Shown here piece by piece: positions 23,006-34,769 of a stretch of 64,000 bases of DNA. The stretch's first letter is position 1. Each line of letters starts with the position of its first letter. The stretch comes from Humulus lupulus (lineage: Eukaryota; Streptophyta; Magnoliopsida; Rosales; Cannabaceae), in contig NC_084794.1 in assembly GCF_963169125.1 (NCBI RefSeq), positions 158,482,858 through 158,546,857 on the forward strand, written 5' to 3'. The notes below the pieces were generated by a model. It worked only from the letters and a program-made list of their open reading frames with translations. It did not search any database and had not been told where the DNA came from. A program made the position numbers and the translations under genes.

Positions 23006-23701
23006 CGGACCTTAACAAAGGATGGAGGCTCAGTTAGAATATGTGAAAGAACAAGACTATATGGTTATGAGATTTTAGTGACCATAGACGCAACTGTATG
23101 GTTATTAGAATCATTGGGGGAGATACAGAAGATGAATGAGAAGCAAGGGAAAATTTTTAAATGTTCATTTAGAAACAATTCTCTGAGATTGATTATGGAA
23201 AGCTTCAGGAACAACAGAGGAGTTTTTCTTAAAATAATAACTTTGAGGAATAAGATCATGAAGAATGTAATTATTCCAGGGGAAGGGAAGGAGTCAGGAT
23301 GGTAGTGTTTGGAAAAAATTGTTGGCAAAAAGAAATACAAAGTATAGGGACATCAATCAGTCAAACAAAGGGTCAATAGTTTCAAGTCTTGGGCGAATGT
23401 GGTCAAGAATGCAACAGGTGGCAAACATTATCAACAAGGAGTGGGACAAACGAATAGCATCAGGAGGTGGGACTTTTTATATGCTGAAAAAAGGAGTTGT
23501 ATACCTAGAAATAAGTTTCACGATGGGAGACTGAAAGAACCAGCCTTTTCACAATACAGAAAAAAGGAAAATTCAAAGAAGTGGAACAAGCGGTCTTGCT
23601 TTTTAGAGAAGAAAGTCCTATACCATTGGGGGGCTGTCCAACATGGCTTGAAAAGAGAACTGAATAAAGAGATGGAGGTCACTCAATTGTACGATGGCAG
23701 G
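23006..23701 (+). pseudogene. Transposon-associated plant protein fragment, broken
   Basis: A frame reading TKDGGSVRICERTRLYGYEI, then TVWLLESL, SLRLIMESFRNNRGVFLKI and NVIIPGEGKESGW, runs from 23006 to 23305 and stops at TAG. It resembles hypothetical proteins common in plant repeats (VRICER...WLL...GVFLKI...IPG.GW pattern). I cannot name the family. Later pieces in other frames (to about 23690) suggest more decayed coding. Its 5' end was cut off by the Copia insertion. Confidence 0.45.
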
Positions 23702-24077
23702 TGTAGCGTCCTGAAACTTCTAATAGAATTAAGAGATTTTATTAGCGTGCCGAGATGACACGTGAGGTAATTATGTGCTAATTAAGTGATTTATGTGATT
23801 ATATGATTGAGTATGCATGATTATGTGTACTAAACATGTTTAAAGATCCACTTTTGTTAAAAATGAGTGTTTTCGTAATTTTGACCCATTGAGGGTATAA
23901 TCGTAATTTTTATGTGTTATGTGCTTGAGACCACATTATTATATGGATATTTGTGATATTCGGCACGAGTGGATTCTTTCAAGCAAGTTAGCAAAAAAGT
24001 CACATCGGAGATAAATACCTGGGTCAGGGTGAGCCAAGGGGTATTTTTGTAATTTTGCATATTTTTGGAATTATTAG

Positions 24078-25307
24078 TGTTGACCGCGTTTTTAGCCAAC
24101 GACGTGAGAACGTCAAATACGACAAGCCTTCAAGAGAAATCAAAACGACAACAGACGGTATCAACAAGAAAAGTAAAGAACACAGGAGATTTTTATAGTG
24201 GTTCAGCCCCGATTGTCGGTAATAGCCTAATCCACTTAGAGTTGTGATTTATAAATCTATACTCAAGATCAGATGGACTATGCCAACTGAGTTTCTTCAG
24301 TATAAATTGTGAAAATACAAGAATTCTCTCTAATTTCAGCACTTTCTCTCTCTAGAATAGACAGACCCAATTTTATCTCTCTAGAAAGAATAAGCAGAAG
24401 CCGCCCCCTTCTCATCCCATCAGCTCTCTATTTATAGAGATGGGATCCTCAACTGATATCCCCTTATAATAGGGATATTTTATTATATTTATTACATTTA
24501 TATTACAAATAAACATTCAAAATTCAAAATGTAACAAATTCCCCATTTGTGGGAAGAATGAGAGATTCCCGCGCATGTTGTTGAAGTTGTGTCTGACTTA
24601 GTCTCCTCTAGCTAGTTGGTCCACCTCCTACTCACTACCCATGCAAGTGCTGGTTAAACATGCATGGTGGTAGGATATGCATGGTGGTAGGACATGCTTT
24701 GGGTGGGTTGAACGTGCATGGTTCTCCTCGAACATGTACTCTCCTCTAGCATGCCATGTTCCTCCTTGAACCAATCTCCTTGGCTTCTCCTCGGACCAAG
24801 GTGGTCCGAGGCAACTTCCTTGGCACCTCACCTTGAACGACATTGAGGCAACCTCACCTTTGACAACATTGAGGCAACCTCACCTTGGACAACATTGAGG
24901 GAACCTCACCTTGGACAACATTGAGGGAACCTCACCTTGGACAACATTGAGGGAACCCCACCTTGGACAACATTGAGGGAACCCCACCTTGGACAACATT
25001 GAGGCAACCTCCTTTAGCATCTCCCAAACATGTCCGATCGAACATTGTATAGACTTTCCTTATGAAAGTCTAAGTCTCCATTCTCTTGCATGAGACTCCT
25101 CCTCCTTAGCTATTTACCTTGGGCACGTTCGAGCCAACAGTTAGAAAACCTTGGGAGGCTTACCTCCTACACACCCTTGGGGTCTCCTAGGACCACACCC
25201 TCCTTGGGGTCTCCTAGGACCACCCTCTTAGCCCTCCTAGGAGGCACTCTCCTAGATGCATTCTCCTTAGCCTCCTAGGATGCATTCTCCAATTTTTGGG
25301 TATAACA
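24078..25307 (+). mobile_element. 1.23-kb solo LTR inside F1 (TSD ATTAG)
   Basis: Starts TGTTGACCGCG and ends GGGTATAACA, with ATTAG on both sides (24073-24077 and 25308-25312). No internal region or coding sequence, so it is a solo LTR. It contains the TGGTTCAGCCCC...CCACTTAG block also found near 47460, and a 26-bp minisatellite. Confidence 0.88.
24841..25022. repeat. 26-bp minisatellite, seven copies, in the solo LTR
   Basis: The unit CATTGAGG(C/G)AACCTCACCTTGGACAA starts at 24841, 24867, 24893, 24919, 24945, 24971 and 24997 with few changes. A shorter repeat of CTTGGGGTCTCCTAGGACCA follows near 25170-25225. Confidence 0.92.
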
Positions 25308-26956
25308 ATTAGAATATGAAATATTTTTGGGGAAAATATTGGTGCTTGGAAGATTAGTGGATTAAATTTGGAATTGTAGGTATAATTTGCGGTTTAGTGG
25401 GAATTTAGGCAAATGACTAAAATGCCCTTGGGATTTAGCTTTGAGGTTAAGTAAGGTCAGAGGTAAAATGGTCATTTGACCAATTGGATGAGAATTTGGC
25501 TAAGTGTAGATGCAGCTGCCATTGACGTTCTACACACACTTTCCACTCTTCTCCTTGGTTCTTTTCAAGAACTCATTCAAATGCAACACATCCAAGTGGG
25601 AGACCAATTTTTTATGGAGATTTGAGGCAGCTTGGGAGGATTTGAGTAGCAAGGGAGGATTTGGAATTTTCGAAATTCAGAGGTAAATTCTTAAAATTGC
25701 TCATCAATGGTGCTTTTGATGGGGTTTTGGGAATTTTGGGATTTAAAGTTTGAATTGTTGTGTATAGATTGTAGGGATGTGTGTAATGAGCTTAGAAACA
25801 AGGTTTTGGTTGCTTTAAACTTTGATTTGTTGCTGGATTCTGTGATTTGGGATGAGATTTTCGGATTTTGAAGCAAGGTTTTTAAGGTTAGAACTTTCAA
25901 ATGGTAAGTTGAGATTTTGATGATGCTTAAGGTTTTGATGGAATATTAAGGTTACCTATGGTTGGTACCAACAATATTGAGATTACTTTTGGTAAACAAC
26001 TATTGAAAAATTTGTTTTGGGTATGAGATGCAGAGGAAAGTCGTGGGTTTGTGTTTTGGGGAACACAAATTTCTGGGCGCGATTTCAGTTTTTGGGGACC
26101 TAGCGCGATTGTGCTAGTGTCCTAGATAGCCTAGAATTTCGCAATAGCGTGACCGCACTAGAGATGTGGGCGACTGTGCTAGGGCTCTAGAAACCCCAAT
26201 ATTTTTGTGGGTGCGACCGCTCCAGGGGCAGGTGCGACAGAGCAAGGTGCCCCGAATTGGTGATTTTCTGAATTTTAGGAAAAAGGCTCGGGGCTCCTAG
26301 GGTCTGTTTTGGGGGCCCACTTGGGGGCTGAGGGGACGTTTCTATCACCCCATTGATTGGAGTTAGTTATTCCAAGAGCTAAGATTTGGATTGGAACTCG
26401 GGATCCGGATTTAACCCCTAATAAGTGTAATATTTACGTTGTGACTAGGATTTCCGCGAGCCTTGTGAAAAGGATCGCATTTGTGCTCGTTTCATCCTCT
26501 GCACGAGACATGAGGTAAGAAAACTGGCACATGCACTAATTGCAGGGCATTGGGCTTGACTTGTGAACACGGTTATGGCCGTGCCCTGAATCTATTTAGA
26601 GTTAAATGTCTTTACTCTATAACTGCATATGTTGCATTTTTTGTTTGTTATTGTTTGTGATTGATCGGCTAAGGGGCCATACTTGTTGAAAAGTTTATAT
26701 GAGTTTATTTATGATTTATGAAGCATATATATATATTTGATGTTAATGCTTAATTGTATACTTGTTTGCCTAGGTGGGTTTTCTTGCTAGGCCTTGGCTC
26801 ACAGGTGCTTTGTGGTGCATGTAAGGGTAAGAGGAAATTGGACCTGCCATGAGTTGGAGAGCTCTAGGGTCAGCGTGTACGTACTCAGCCTGCTCAACCA
26901 CCACGATCGAGATGCATTTTTAGGAAATTAGGGTTTAAGTCCAATATTACCACTTA

Positions 26957-29065
26957 TGTAACGCCCTGGATAACCAAGACCGTTACACTGTGTGTTTGAA
27001 ATAGTGCAAGACTTGGTAATCAAGTCATTTAATTCAAAATGTGTATCTAATGACACAAGCATATTAGGTTAAATTTTTTTTTGGTTATAAGCGATTAAAT
27101 TTTATTAAAACCGATGTTTGATACGTGGGATCCCAAATCAGGGTGTAATAACGTAAATACAAAGTTCTTAATTACAAATAAATAACCAAGCCACTCTAAT
27201 GGCAAAATATACGTTTTTGGGTCCTCGTCCCTATACAAATCCTCAACCGTGGTGGCCGAGCAGCTGACAATGTACACCTCGCCCCCAGAGCTCTCCAACC
27301 CATGGTCAACTTGCCTTACCTGCACCATGTAGCACCCATGAGCCGAGGCCCAGCAAGAAAACATAATATCATAACATAACAGTATTAGCAGCTAAACAGT
27401 TCGTAGAGCATAATCCAATAATCACAAAGCGTTAATCAGTTCCGTCAGGCCATAAAATACATTCAAGGGCAGCACACTGGTCAATAGCCAATAATTCAGC
27501 TCCAAATACCCATCAAATCATAGACAATAATCCACAATAGACATATATCAAGCAATAACTAGGGTTAATGCCTGCAGGCCGCACCCTCTATTTAATTCAC
27601 TGCCTTTGGCTCGCTTAGGCCAAGCCCAGTGACATACCCACTAACTCCGGCCAGCTTAACCGAGCTCAGTGATTAATAAGCTGTCCTCGGATACCAGTGT
27701 CCGAGCCGCGCCATGTGCGCAAGTATTGATTTTGGCACCCTTAGGCCGCTTATCTCTTGTCCCCGTGGCATAATACCACCTTATGACATTTATACAATTA
27801 TAGGGAACTCTTAGTCCCAACATATTCACATGGTTTATTACAATCACATAACAATACATTCAAATATAGGGAACACATAGTCCCATCCTATCCACCTACA
27901 CAGGTGCAGTTTTCTTACCTTATTTCCAAATGCTTTAATTAGAAAGGACGACCCCCGAGCACGATCCATTTCTTGAGCCCTAGGTTATCACCTAGTCACA
28001 ACCAAAATAATGGATTCCATTAATATTCAAATATAGGTTTTCGTGTACAAAACTAGCTTCCGGGAAGTCGAATCCCACCAAGCACGGTGGTGAGATTGAT
28101 CCCGAGAACCCTAGGCTCGATACCTGTACTTTAAAACCTTGAACGTTCAAGTATGCATCTAAGGGCTGCGACCCTTAAAGCTTAGCCGCGGCCCTGCCCT
28201 CAAAACAGAACCAAGGCCCTCCCTGAAAGAAGACACGCGTCGCGGCCCTTGCTTGGGCGCCGCGGCCCTTGCCCCTGGCCGAGCCTCCCTGGCTCATCTT
28301 CAACCTAGGGCCACAGCGCTCTAGAACAGAGCCGCGACCTTTCCCTTCGAACCCAGAAATTTCCCCCATTTCTAACATCCAAAACCTCATCCAAACCCAT
28401 TTTAAACAATCCCAATAACACAACTCAATTATCCCAACACTCTAGCATGCTTCCAACAGTAAAAAAAACCCAGCAGAAATCCAGGCTAAAAACCCCTCAA
28501 CACATCATCTTAATTTATGAAACTCCCACACCTAAGAACTTCAATGCCAGTAAGAAAATCTCATAAATTCAAACATTAAAACCTTAATTTCAAACTCACC
28601 TTTGCTGCAGAATCAATCCCCCAAGCAAAACTGAGCTAACTCCCAAGCTCCAAGCCTCAATTCAACCCTTAAATGTCAAAATCCACAATCTCTTCAAAAC
28701 CCAGCATAATCACAGAATTTAACCATCATGAACAAACTTATAGCTTACCTTTACTCTTGCTGGAATCCTCAGCTAATCCCTGAGTTAAGCTCCTAAATCA
28801 TAGCTTCAAATTCCCCTTAATTTTCTGAAGTTCTTCTTGAGAGAAAGAGAAAAGGAAGAAGACAAGGGGGAAAGCTGAGGCTAAGTAGGTTTCTCTAAGT
28901 TTCCAAATAATTCCTTTGTTTTCTATTATTAACTTAAGCTTTAAGGATACCTCAAGGCTCATGGTACCAAAAATGTCCCCGAGGGCAAAAATGGTAAAAT
29001 CCACCAGTATTCCCACTTAGACTTCCTAACCTCAAATATTTCTCCATATATTTATTTCCATAACC
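26957..29065 (-). mobile_element. F-family LTR-like element F2, minus orientation, truncated
   Basis: On the plus strand it begins TGTAACGCCCTGGATAACC, the complement of the F 3' end. It shows GTGGGATCCCAAA near 27125 and the complement of the CTTGCTGGGC..GGCTCACGGG signature near 27335-27360. It ends near 29065 in the complement of TTGCCC..GGGGAC..GGTTATGG. The first 300 or so bases of F are missing and the break joins directly to a minus-strand Copia fragment, so a deletion occurred here. Confidence 0.7.
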
Positions 29066-29438
29066 TGGTAGTCTGTACTCTCCTTTTAGTTGAGTGATAC
29101 ATGCAACATTATCTTTGTAGAGAACTATTGGTACTTCTTTATTGGGTGTTAATCCACATGTTCCCTGGATATGTTGTGTTATTATTGATCTCAACCATAC
29201 ACATTCTTGACTTGCTTCATGAATTGCAAGTATTTCAGCATGATTTGAAGAAGTAGCTGCTAGAGTTTGCTTTGTTGAACGCCAAGATATTGCAGTGTCA
29301 TCGCATGTGAACAAATAACTTGTTTGAGATCTAGCTTTATGTGGATCAGATAAATATCCTGCGTCTGCATAACCAACTAGTTGTGACCCACATTTATTTG
29401 AATAGAATAACCCTTTATCAATAGTACCCCGAAGATAG
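29066..29438 (-). pseudogene. Copia (element 2) RNase H fragment, minus strand
   Basis: The minus strand encodes LFTCDDTAISWRSTKQTLAA, then SSNHAEILAIHEASQECVWL and VLYKDNVACITQLKG, the RNase H end of a Copia polyprotein. It breaks at LKG, where F2 begins. At 29438 Gypsy copy 2 is inserted; the reading continues at 34313 (HYL/RGTIDKGLFY across the TSD GATAG). Confidence 0.88.
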
Positions 29439-30112
29439 TGATGAGGACACCAAGACTAAAAGTCTAAGTCAAGTTCCAGTTGATCCAAGTCAAGAGGGGA
29501 GGAATAATGAGGACACCAATTTAGGAGCTTGATCAATATTTAGCTTCCTGTAATGAGTCTTTTTTATTTTTAATCACGTTTTTTATTTAGTCTTTGTTTT
29601 GTGATAAGTCAAACATTTGACTTGTGTGAGTCTAATAGTCCTTTTGTCTTTAATTTTCGGTTTTTATTAGGAAGACAAAGGGTTGTCTTTAAATTTCAGT
29701 TTTCATTAGGAAGACAAAGGGTTGTCTTTATTTTTCAGTTTCATTAGGAAGACAAAAGGCTTGTCTTTAATATTTCGGTTTTTAGGAAGACAAAGGGGCT
29801 TGTATTGATGTAATTTTCGGCTATATAAGGCCTTGAAAACATTTGGAAAAATCAGATTATTTTGAATGAAATTGTGAGTTTATTTCTTCTTGAGTTCTTG
29901 AAGAAACTTTTGAACTTATCAAGGAGATTCCTTGTGGCGTTCATCCTGACTTATCAAACGGATTCCATCCCCGTTTGTGGCGTCTTCCTTATACCAAGGT
30001 TCGTGCTTGGCTAAGCATTGGGTCGCGGTTCCATTCCAATCTCGTATGTTCTTGGTGGCTGTTCCATATTTGGTGTCGGGTTTCGTCACACTTGTTGGCG
30101 TGGTTCGTATCA
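29439..30112 (+). repeat. Gypsy copy 2 5' LTR
   Basis: 674 bp, TGATGAGG...GTATCA. It has four U3 modules with AGGAAGACAAAGGG/TTGTCTTT (about 29655-29800) and a TATATAA box at 29822-29828. The primer site TGGTATCAGAGC follows at 30115-30126. Confidence 0.95.
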
Positions 30113-30126
30113 GTTGGTATCAGAGC

Positions 30127-31485
30127 TTAGGATCATCCGGTTTGGCCTATCCTTTACTTTGTGTTTTTCTTTCAATTCGTGTTTCTATATTAGAAAATAA
30201 AAAATAAAAAAATTTCATCATCTACTCGTGTTTTGATTTCTTTGTCCTTGTTTCCTTGTGAAATCTGAAACTATTCTAGAGCTTGTTGTTTTCCTTATTT
30301 CAATTGTTTCCTTGTTTGAAATCCGAGCCTAGGTTCATACGGTTTGCCTATCTTTTTTTTTTTCTTGTTTTTCCATTTCGTTTCTTTGTTCAAATATTGC
30401 AATTGAATTAGGGTTTCTGAAATTTCCCCTATTTTGTTTTCTTTTCGTTTCTAAAATCTTGAATTAGGGTTCTTAATTGTGAAAACCGAATTTTCATTGA
30501 GTCCTCTTGTTTTGTTGTTAAATCCGAATGTGCTTTTGGGTTTCTCTTGTTCTTATTGTGCAATCCGAATTGGCATTGAGTTTTCTCTTATTCTTATTGT
30601 GAAATCTGAAATTGGGATTGAGGTTCTCTTATTCTTATTATGAAATCCGAAATTGGGATTGAGATTCTCTTATTCTTATTGTGAAATCTGAAATTGGGAT
30701 TGAGTTTCTCTTGTTCTTATTGTAAAATCTGAAATTGGGTTTGAGATTTCTCTTGTTCTTATGGTGAAATCTGAGTTGGGCTTGAGTTTCTCTTATTCTT
30801 ATTGTTAAATCCGAATTTTTCCTTGGGTTTCTCATGTTCTTGTTTTGAAATCCGAAATTGGTATTGATAATTCCCTTGTTTCAATTGTGTCCCTGGTTTC
30901 AATTGGTTCCTTTATTTGTTGTGGAATCCGAGACTGTTATAGTGCCACAAATTATTTTGGTTTTGATCTTATTGGTTGAATCACAGATTAGATTTTGGTA
31001 ATAATCATTTTTCTGTTATTGGGATTGTTCTTGAATCTGTTATAGTACCTCAGTTTGCTTGGTTTTCGGATTGGTTATTTGGTGTTCTTAATTTCAAGAG
31101 TCTGGAAACCTCTCTTAAAAAATTTTGTTCTATTCTTGTTCCTTATGGTCTAGAGGCCTTTTGGCCAAAACCCCACACAAGTGTTCCAAAAATCCTCATT
31201 TTTTTTCGTCATTTTCACCAGTTTTCGTCGGTGTTCGTTTGGTTTGTTTGGTAGAATTGGCTGCTAGAACCTCCATATCACCGTTTCATTAGTTTTCAAA
31301 GAGCTTAAAGAAGAAAATAGAGTGGAAAAAGGCAGAGGTGTGAGCTTATATGAGGGTAAAAGCCATCATTGAGTGCAAACACGAGTGTACTTGAGTGACC
31401 ATTTTCTTTGAGTGAAACACGTGAGGGAGTGCAATGAGGTCCTTTCTATAATTGTCTAACCTTATTGTTTTGCAGATTCTCCATC
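30127..31485 (+). other. Gypsy copy 2 leader with about 40-bp repeats
   Basis: Non-coding leader. From about 30480 to 30860 it is built of repeats GAAATCTGAAATTGGGATTG plus TTTCTCTTATTCTTATTGT. It has more, and better preserved, units than copy 1. Confidence 0.75.
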
Positions 31486-32454
31486 ATGTCACAAAATCCA
31501 GAGAAAGATGCAAGCAATGATAATCCGCCACCTGAGGTTCCGAATCTACAAATACAAGCATTAATTGGGGAGATGCGAAGGATGATGAGGGCGGAGTGTG
31601 AGCAGATACATGAGAGGTTGGATAGGGTAGAAGAGGGAACACAACGGAGGCCACGGAGGAATAGGGTGTACCAAAGGGAGGATGAGAATGAAGGGGATTT
31701 GGAAGGGTTAGTTTCTGATGAAGAGTTTGATAGGATGTCGGCGGGTAACCATAGGAGGTATGGTCGGGATAGAGAAGCTAGGAACCAGGTAGATGATTAT
31801 TTAGGAAATATAAAGATGAGAATTCCAGCATTTCAGGGGAAGAGCGATCCTGAGGCATACCTTGAGTGGGAAAAGAAGATGGAGTTAGTTTTTGATTGTC
31901 ACAACTACTCCGACATGAAGAAGGTAAAACTAGCTGTCATTGAATTTACTGATTATGCTATTGTTTGGTGGGATCAGTTGTGCATCAACAGGAGGCGGAG
32001 TGGAGATCGACCTATTGACACATGGGAGGCAATGAAGAGGGTGATGAGGCGACGGTTTGTACCACCTCATTATTATCGAGATCTATACCTTAAGTTGCAG
32101 GGCCTTCGTCAAGGTTCCAAGAGTGTTGATGAGTATTACAAGGAGATGGAGATGGCTATGATTAGAGCCAATGTTGAAGAGGATCGGGAGGCAACCATGG
32201 CAAGGTTTTTGAATGGGTTGAACCGAGAGATTGCTAATCCAATTGAGCTACACCATTATGTGGAATTGGAAGATTTGGTGCATATGGCAATCAAAGTTGA
32301 GAGGCAGCTCAAGAGGGGTAGTACAAGTTCAAAGCCAAGACCGAGCCCACACCATTCAAGTGCAACACCTTGGCAGTCGAACTATCCAAAGAAGGAAGAA
32401 GACCAACCTACTTCATCCTTTACACCAAAACCAGCCACGACCCCCTCAAGGTAA
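31486..32454 (+). pseudogene. Gypsy copy 2 gag, compensated frameshift
   Basis: Starts ATG at 31486 and reads through the position of the copy 1 stop with CGG. The gag domain is intact. An extra C near 32443 shifts the frame and gives TAA at 32452. A 10-bp deletion near 32491 then restores the frame (net minus 9) but removes the first two Cys of the zinc knuckle. The in-frame protease-tail ORF follows at 32539. Confidence 0.9.
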
Positions 32455-32538
32455 AACAGCCCCTACTTCGTCCCATTCTAGTGAGATAAATGTCAGGGGC
32501 GAGGACACATAGCTAGCCAATGTCCAAACAAGCGAGTT

Positions 32539-33729
32539 ATGGTAATTCGGGATAATGGGGAGATAGATTCCGAAGAGGAAGATGATCTTGATGACATGCC
32601 ACCATTGGAGGACGCTTCTATGGGTGATGAGGAGTTTGGGGCAGAATCTGGTGAAATGCTTCCACTAGTCACAAGACGAGCCTTAAACTTGCAAGCAAAA
32701 GAAGAGGAAGAAGAGGTGCAGCGAGAGAACATCTTTCACACTCGTTGTCATGTGAAAGACAAGGTATGCAGTGTTATTATTGATGGTGGTAGTTGCACTA
32801 ACGTTGCTAGTTCTTCCATGGTTGCCAAGCTGGGGCTCCCAACGCTTAGACATCCTTGTCCATACAAGTTGCAGTGGTTGAATGATAGTGGTGAAGTGAG
32901 GGTTACAAAACAGGTGCTGGTATCATTTCGAATTGGCAAGTATGAGGATGAGGTATTGTGCGATGTGGTTCCCATGCAAGCTGGACACCTCCTTCTAGGA
33001 AGGCCTTGGATGTTTGATCGGCGAGTCCAGCATGATGGCTTCACCAACAAGTACTCATTCACGTTCTGTCAACGAACAATCACTCTAGCTCCATTGACGC
33101 CAAAACAAGTATATGAAGACCAAGTGAGGTTGCAAAAATTGAGTGATAAAAAAAAATTGAGTGAGCAAAAGAAGGAGAGTGAAAAGATGAATGAGAATGA
33201 GAATGAGAAAAAAGAGAGACAAAGAGAGAAAAGGGTCGAATCAAGTGAGAGAGAGAAGAAAGAGAAGAGTTCGATCAATGATGGAAAATTAGAGAGAAAA
33301 CAAAATAATTTTTATGCAAAAAAAAGTGAGGTGAAGGAGGCTCTTTTAAACACTAACCAACTTGATGCTAACAAAGGTCGTCACAAGCAGGTTTTTGACC
33401 CCGGTGATTGGGTATGGTTACACATGAGAAAAGAGCGATTCCCAGCACAAAGACGTTCCAAATTGCTACCTCGAGGAGATGGTCCGTTTCAAGTGCTAGA
33501 AAGGATCAATGACAATGCCTACAGACTCGATTTACCAGGTGAGTATATTGTTAGTGCTACTTTTAATGTTTCTGATTTGACTCCTTTTGATGCAGGTGAC
33601 GATTTGAGGTCAAATCTTTCTCAAGAGGGGGGGAATGATGAGGACACCAAGACTAAAAATCCAAGTCAAGTTCCAGTTGATCCAAGTCAAGAGGGGAGGA
33701 ATGATGAGGACACCAGTTTAGGAGCTTGA
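32539..33729 (+). CDS. Gypsy copy 2 protease fused to integrase tail
   Basis: A 396-codon frame starting [16 protein letters not shown]. The protease has [13 protein letters not shown] near 32779-32820. A K/E-rich linker ends in an 8-A run (33318-33325), after which SEVKEALL and [17 protein letters not shown] of the integrase tail follow in the same frame. It shows that the pol deletion can give a single fused protein. The stop lies within the 3' LTR. The reverse transcriptase, RNase H and integrase catalytic core are absent. Confidence 0.88.
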   Translation: MVIRDNGEIDSEEEDDLDDMPPLEDASMGDEEFGAESGEMLPLVTRRALNLQAKEEEEEVQRENIFHTRCHVKDKVCSVIIDGGSCTNVASSSMVAKLGLPTLRHPCPYKLQWLNDSGEVRVTKQVLVSFRIGKYEDEVLCDVVPMQAGHLLLGRPWMFDRRVQHDGFTNKYSFTFCQRTITLAPLTPKQVYEDQVRLQKLSDKKKLSEQKKESEKMNENENEKKERQREKRVESSEREKKEKSSINDGKLERKQNNFYAKKSEVKEALLNTNQLDANKGRHKQVFDPGDWVWLHMRKERFPAQRRSKLLPRGDGPFQVLERINDNAYRLDLPGEYIVSATFNVSDLTPFDAGDDLRSNLSQEGGNDEDTKTKNPSQVPVDPSQEGRNDEDTSLGA

Positions 33730-34307
33730 TCAATATTTAGCTTCCTGTAATGAGTCTTTTTATTTTTAATCACGTTTTTTATTTAGTCTTTGTTTTGTGA
33801 TAAGTCAAACATTTGACTTGTGTGAGTCCAATAGTCCTTTTGTCTTTAACTTTCGGTTTTTATTAGGAAGACAAAGGGTTGTCTTTAAATTTCAGTTTTC
33901 ATTAGGAAGACAAAGGGTTGTCTTTATTTTTCGGTTTCATTAGGAAGACAAAAGGCTTGTCTTTAATATTTCGGTTTTTAGGAAGACAAAGGGGCTTGTA
34001 TTGATGTAATTTTCGGCTATATAAGGCCTTGAAAACATTTGGAAAAATCAGATTATTTTGAATGAAATTGTGAGTTTATTTCTTCTTGAGTTCTTGAAGA
34101 AACTTTTGAACTTATCAAGAGATTCCTTGTGGCGTTCATCCTGACTTATCAAACGGATTCCATCCCCGTTTGTGGCGTCTTCCTTATACCAAGGTTCGTG
34201 CTTGGCTAAGCATTGGGTCGCGGTTCCATTCCAATCTCGTATGTTCTTGGTGGCTGTTCCATATTTGGTGTCGGGTTTCGTCACACTTGTTGGCGTGGTT
34301 CGTATCA
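33636..34307 (+). repeat. Gypsy copy 2 3' LTR
   Basis: 672 bp, preceded by the polypurine tract AAGAGGGGGGGAA. TATATAA at 34018-34024 and four U3 modules. Confidence 0.95.
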
Positions 34308-34312
34308 GATAG

Positions 34313-34769
34313 TGTAGTATATGCTTAATCCTTTTCCAATGTCTTGGAGTAGAGCTATATCTTGCTAAATTTTTTATAGAAAATGCTATATCAGGTCTTG
34401 TGTAGTTAGCAAGATACATTAAGGCTCCTATTGCACTAAGATATGGCACTTCAATACCAAGGAGCTCTTCATGTTCTTCTCTGGGTCGGAAGGGATCCTT
34501 TTTCACATCAAGTGATCTAAGCACCATTGGACTACTCAATGGGTGTGCTTTGTCCATGTAAAATCATTTCAAAATTTTTCCGACATATGTTGACTGATGA
34601 ATAAAACTTCCACCCTTTAAATGCTCTATTTCCAAACCAAGAATCTTTCATCTCAAACTCTTTCATTAGATATTCTACAGCCTCTGAAAGTTTTTCAAGA
34701 GCTCCAATAATATTTAAGTCATCAACATATACTATGACAAAAAACTGAGAATCTTTTTATGAAAACACA
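34313..34769 (-). pseudogene. Copia (element 2) reverse-transcriptase end, minus strand
   Basis: The minus strand gives FVIVYVDDLNIIG (YVDD at about 34719-34730), then HPLSSPMVLRSLDVKKDPF, SAIGALMYLANYTRPDIAFS and KHILHYL. A frameshift lies between CVFIKR (34755-34768) and VIVYVDD. It is flanked by Gypsy copy 2 on the left and by F3 on the right (TSD ACACA). Confidence 0.88.

Larger units (their letters stand above)
23702..26956 (+). mobile_element. F-family LTR-like element F1, plus orientation, interrupted
   Basis: Starts TGTAGCGTCCTGAAAC and follows the F layout: a GTGCCGAG block, then a TTTTGGGGA/ATGCCC block, and late the conserved TTCTTGCTAGGCCTTGGCTCACAG signature near 26780-26810. 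It is interrupted by a solo LTR at 24078-25307. The expected last part is missing because the reverse copy F2 begins at 26957. There is no coding sequence. I interpret F copies as solo LTRs of a large-LTR retrotransposon (TG...CA ends, 5-bp target duplications on three other copies). Confidence 0.65.
29439..34307 (+). mobile_element. Non-autonomous Gypsy-derived element, copy 2
   Basis: LTRs at 29439-30112 and 33636-34307 (about 673 bp, around 7 substitutions and 2 indels by eye). Target duplication GATAG at 29434-29438 and 34308-34312, the complement of the copy 1 pentamer. Same organisation and same pol deletion as copy 1. It interrupts the minus-strand Copia element, and removing it restores that reading frame. 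Confidence 0.95.

Noticed and set aside
24628..24843. Minus-strand ORF in the solo LTR
   Set aside because: It lies in non-coding LTR sequence next to the minisatellite, with no motif and no conservation expected.
24841..25022. CRISPR-like array
   Set aside because: The units are directly adjacent 26-bp repeats without unique spacers, in a plant LTR.
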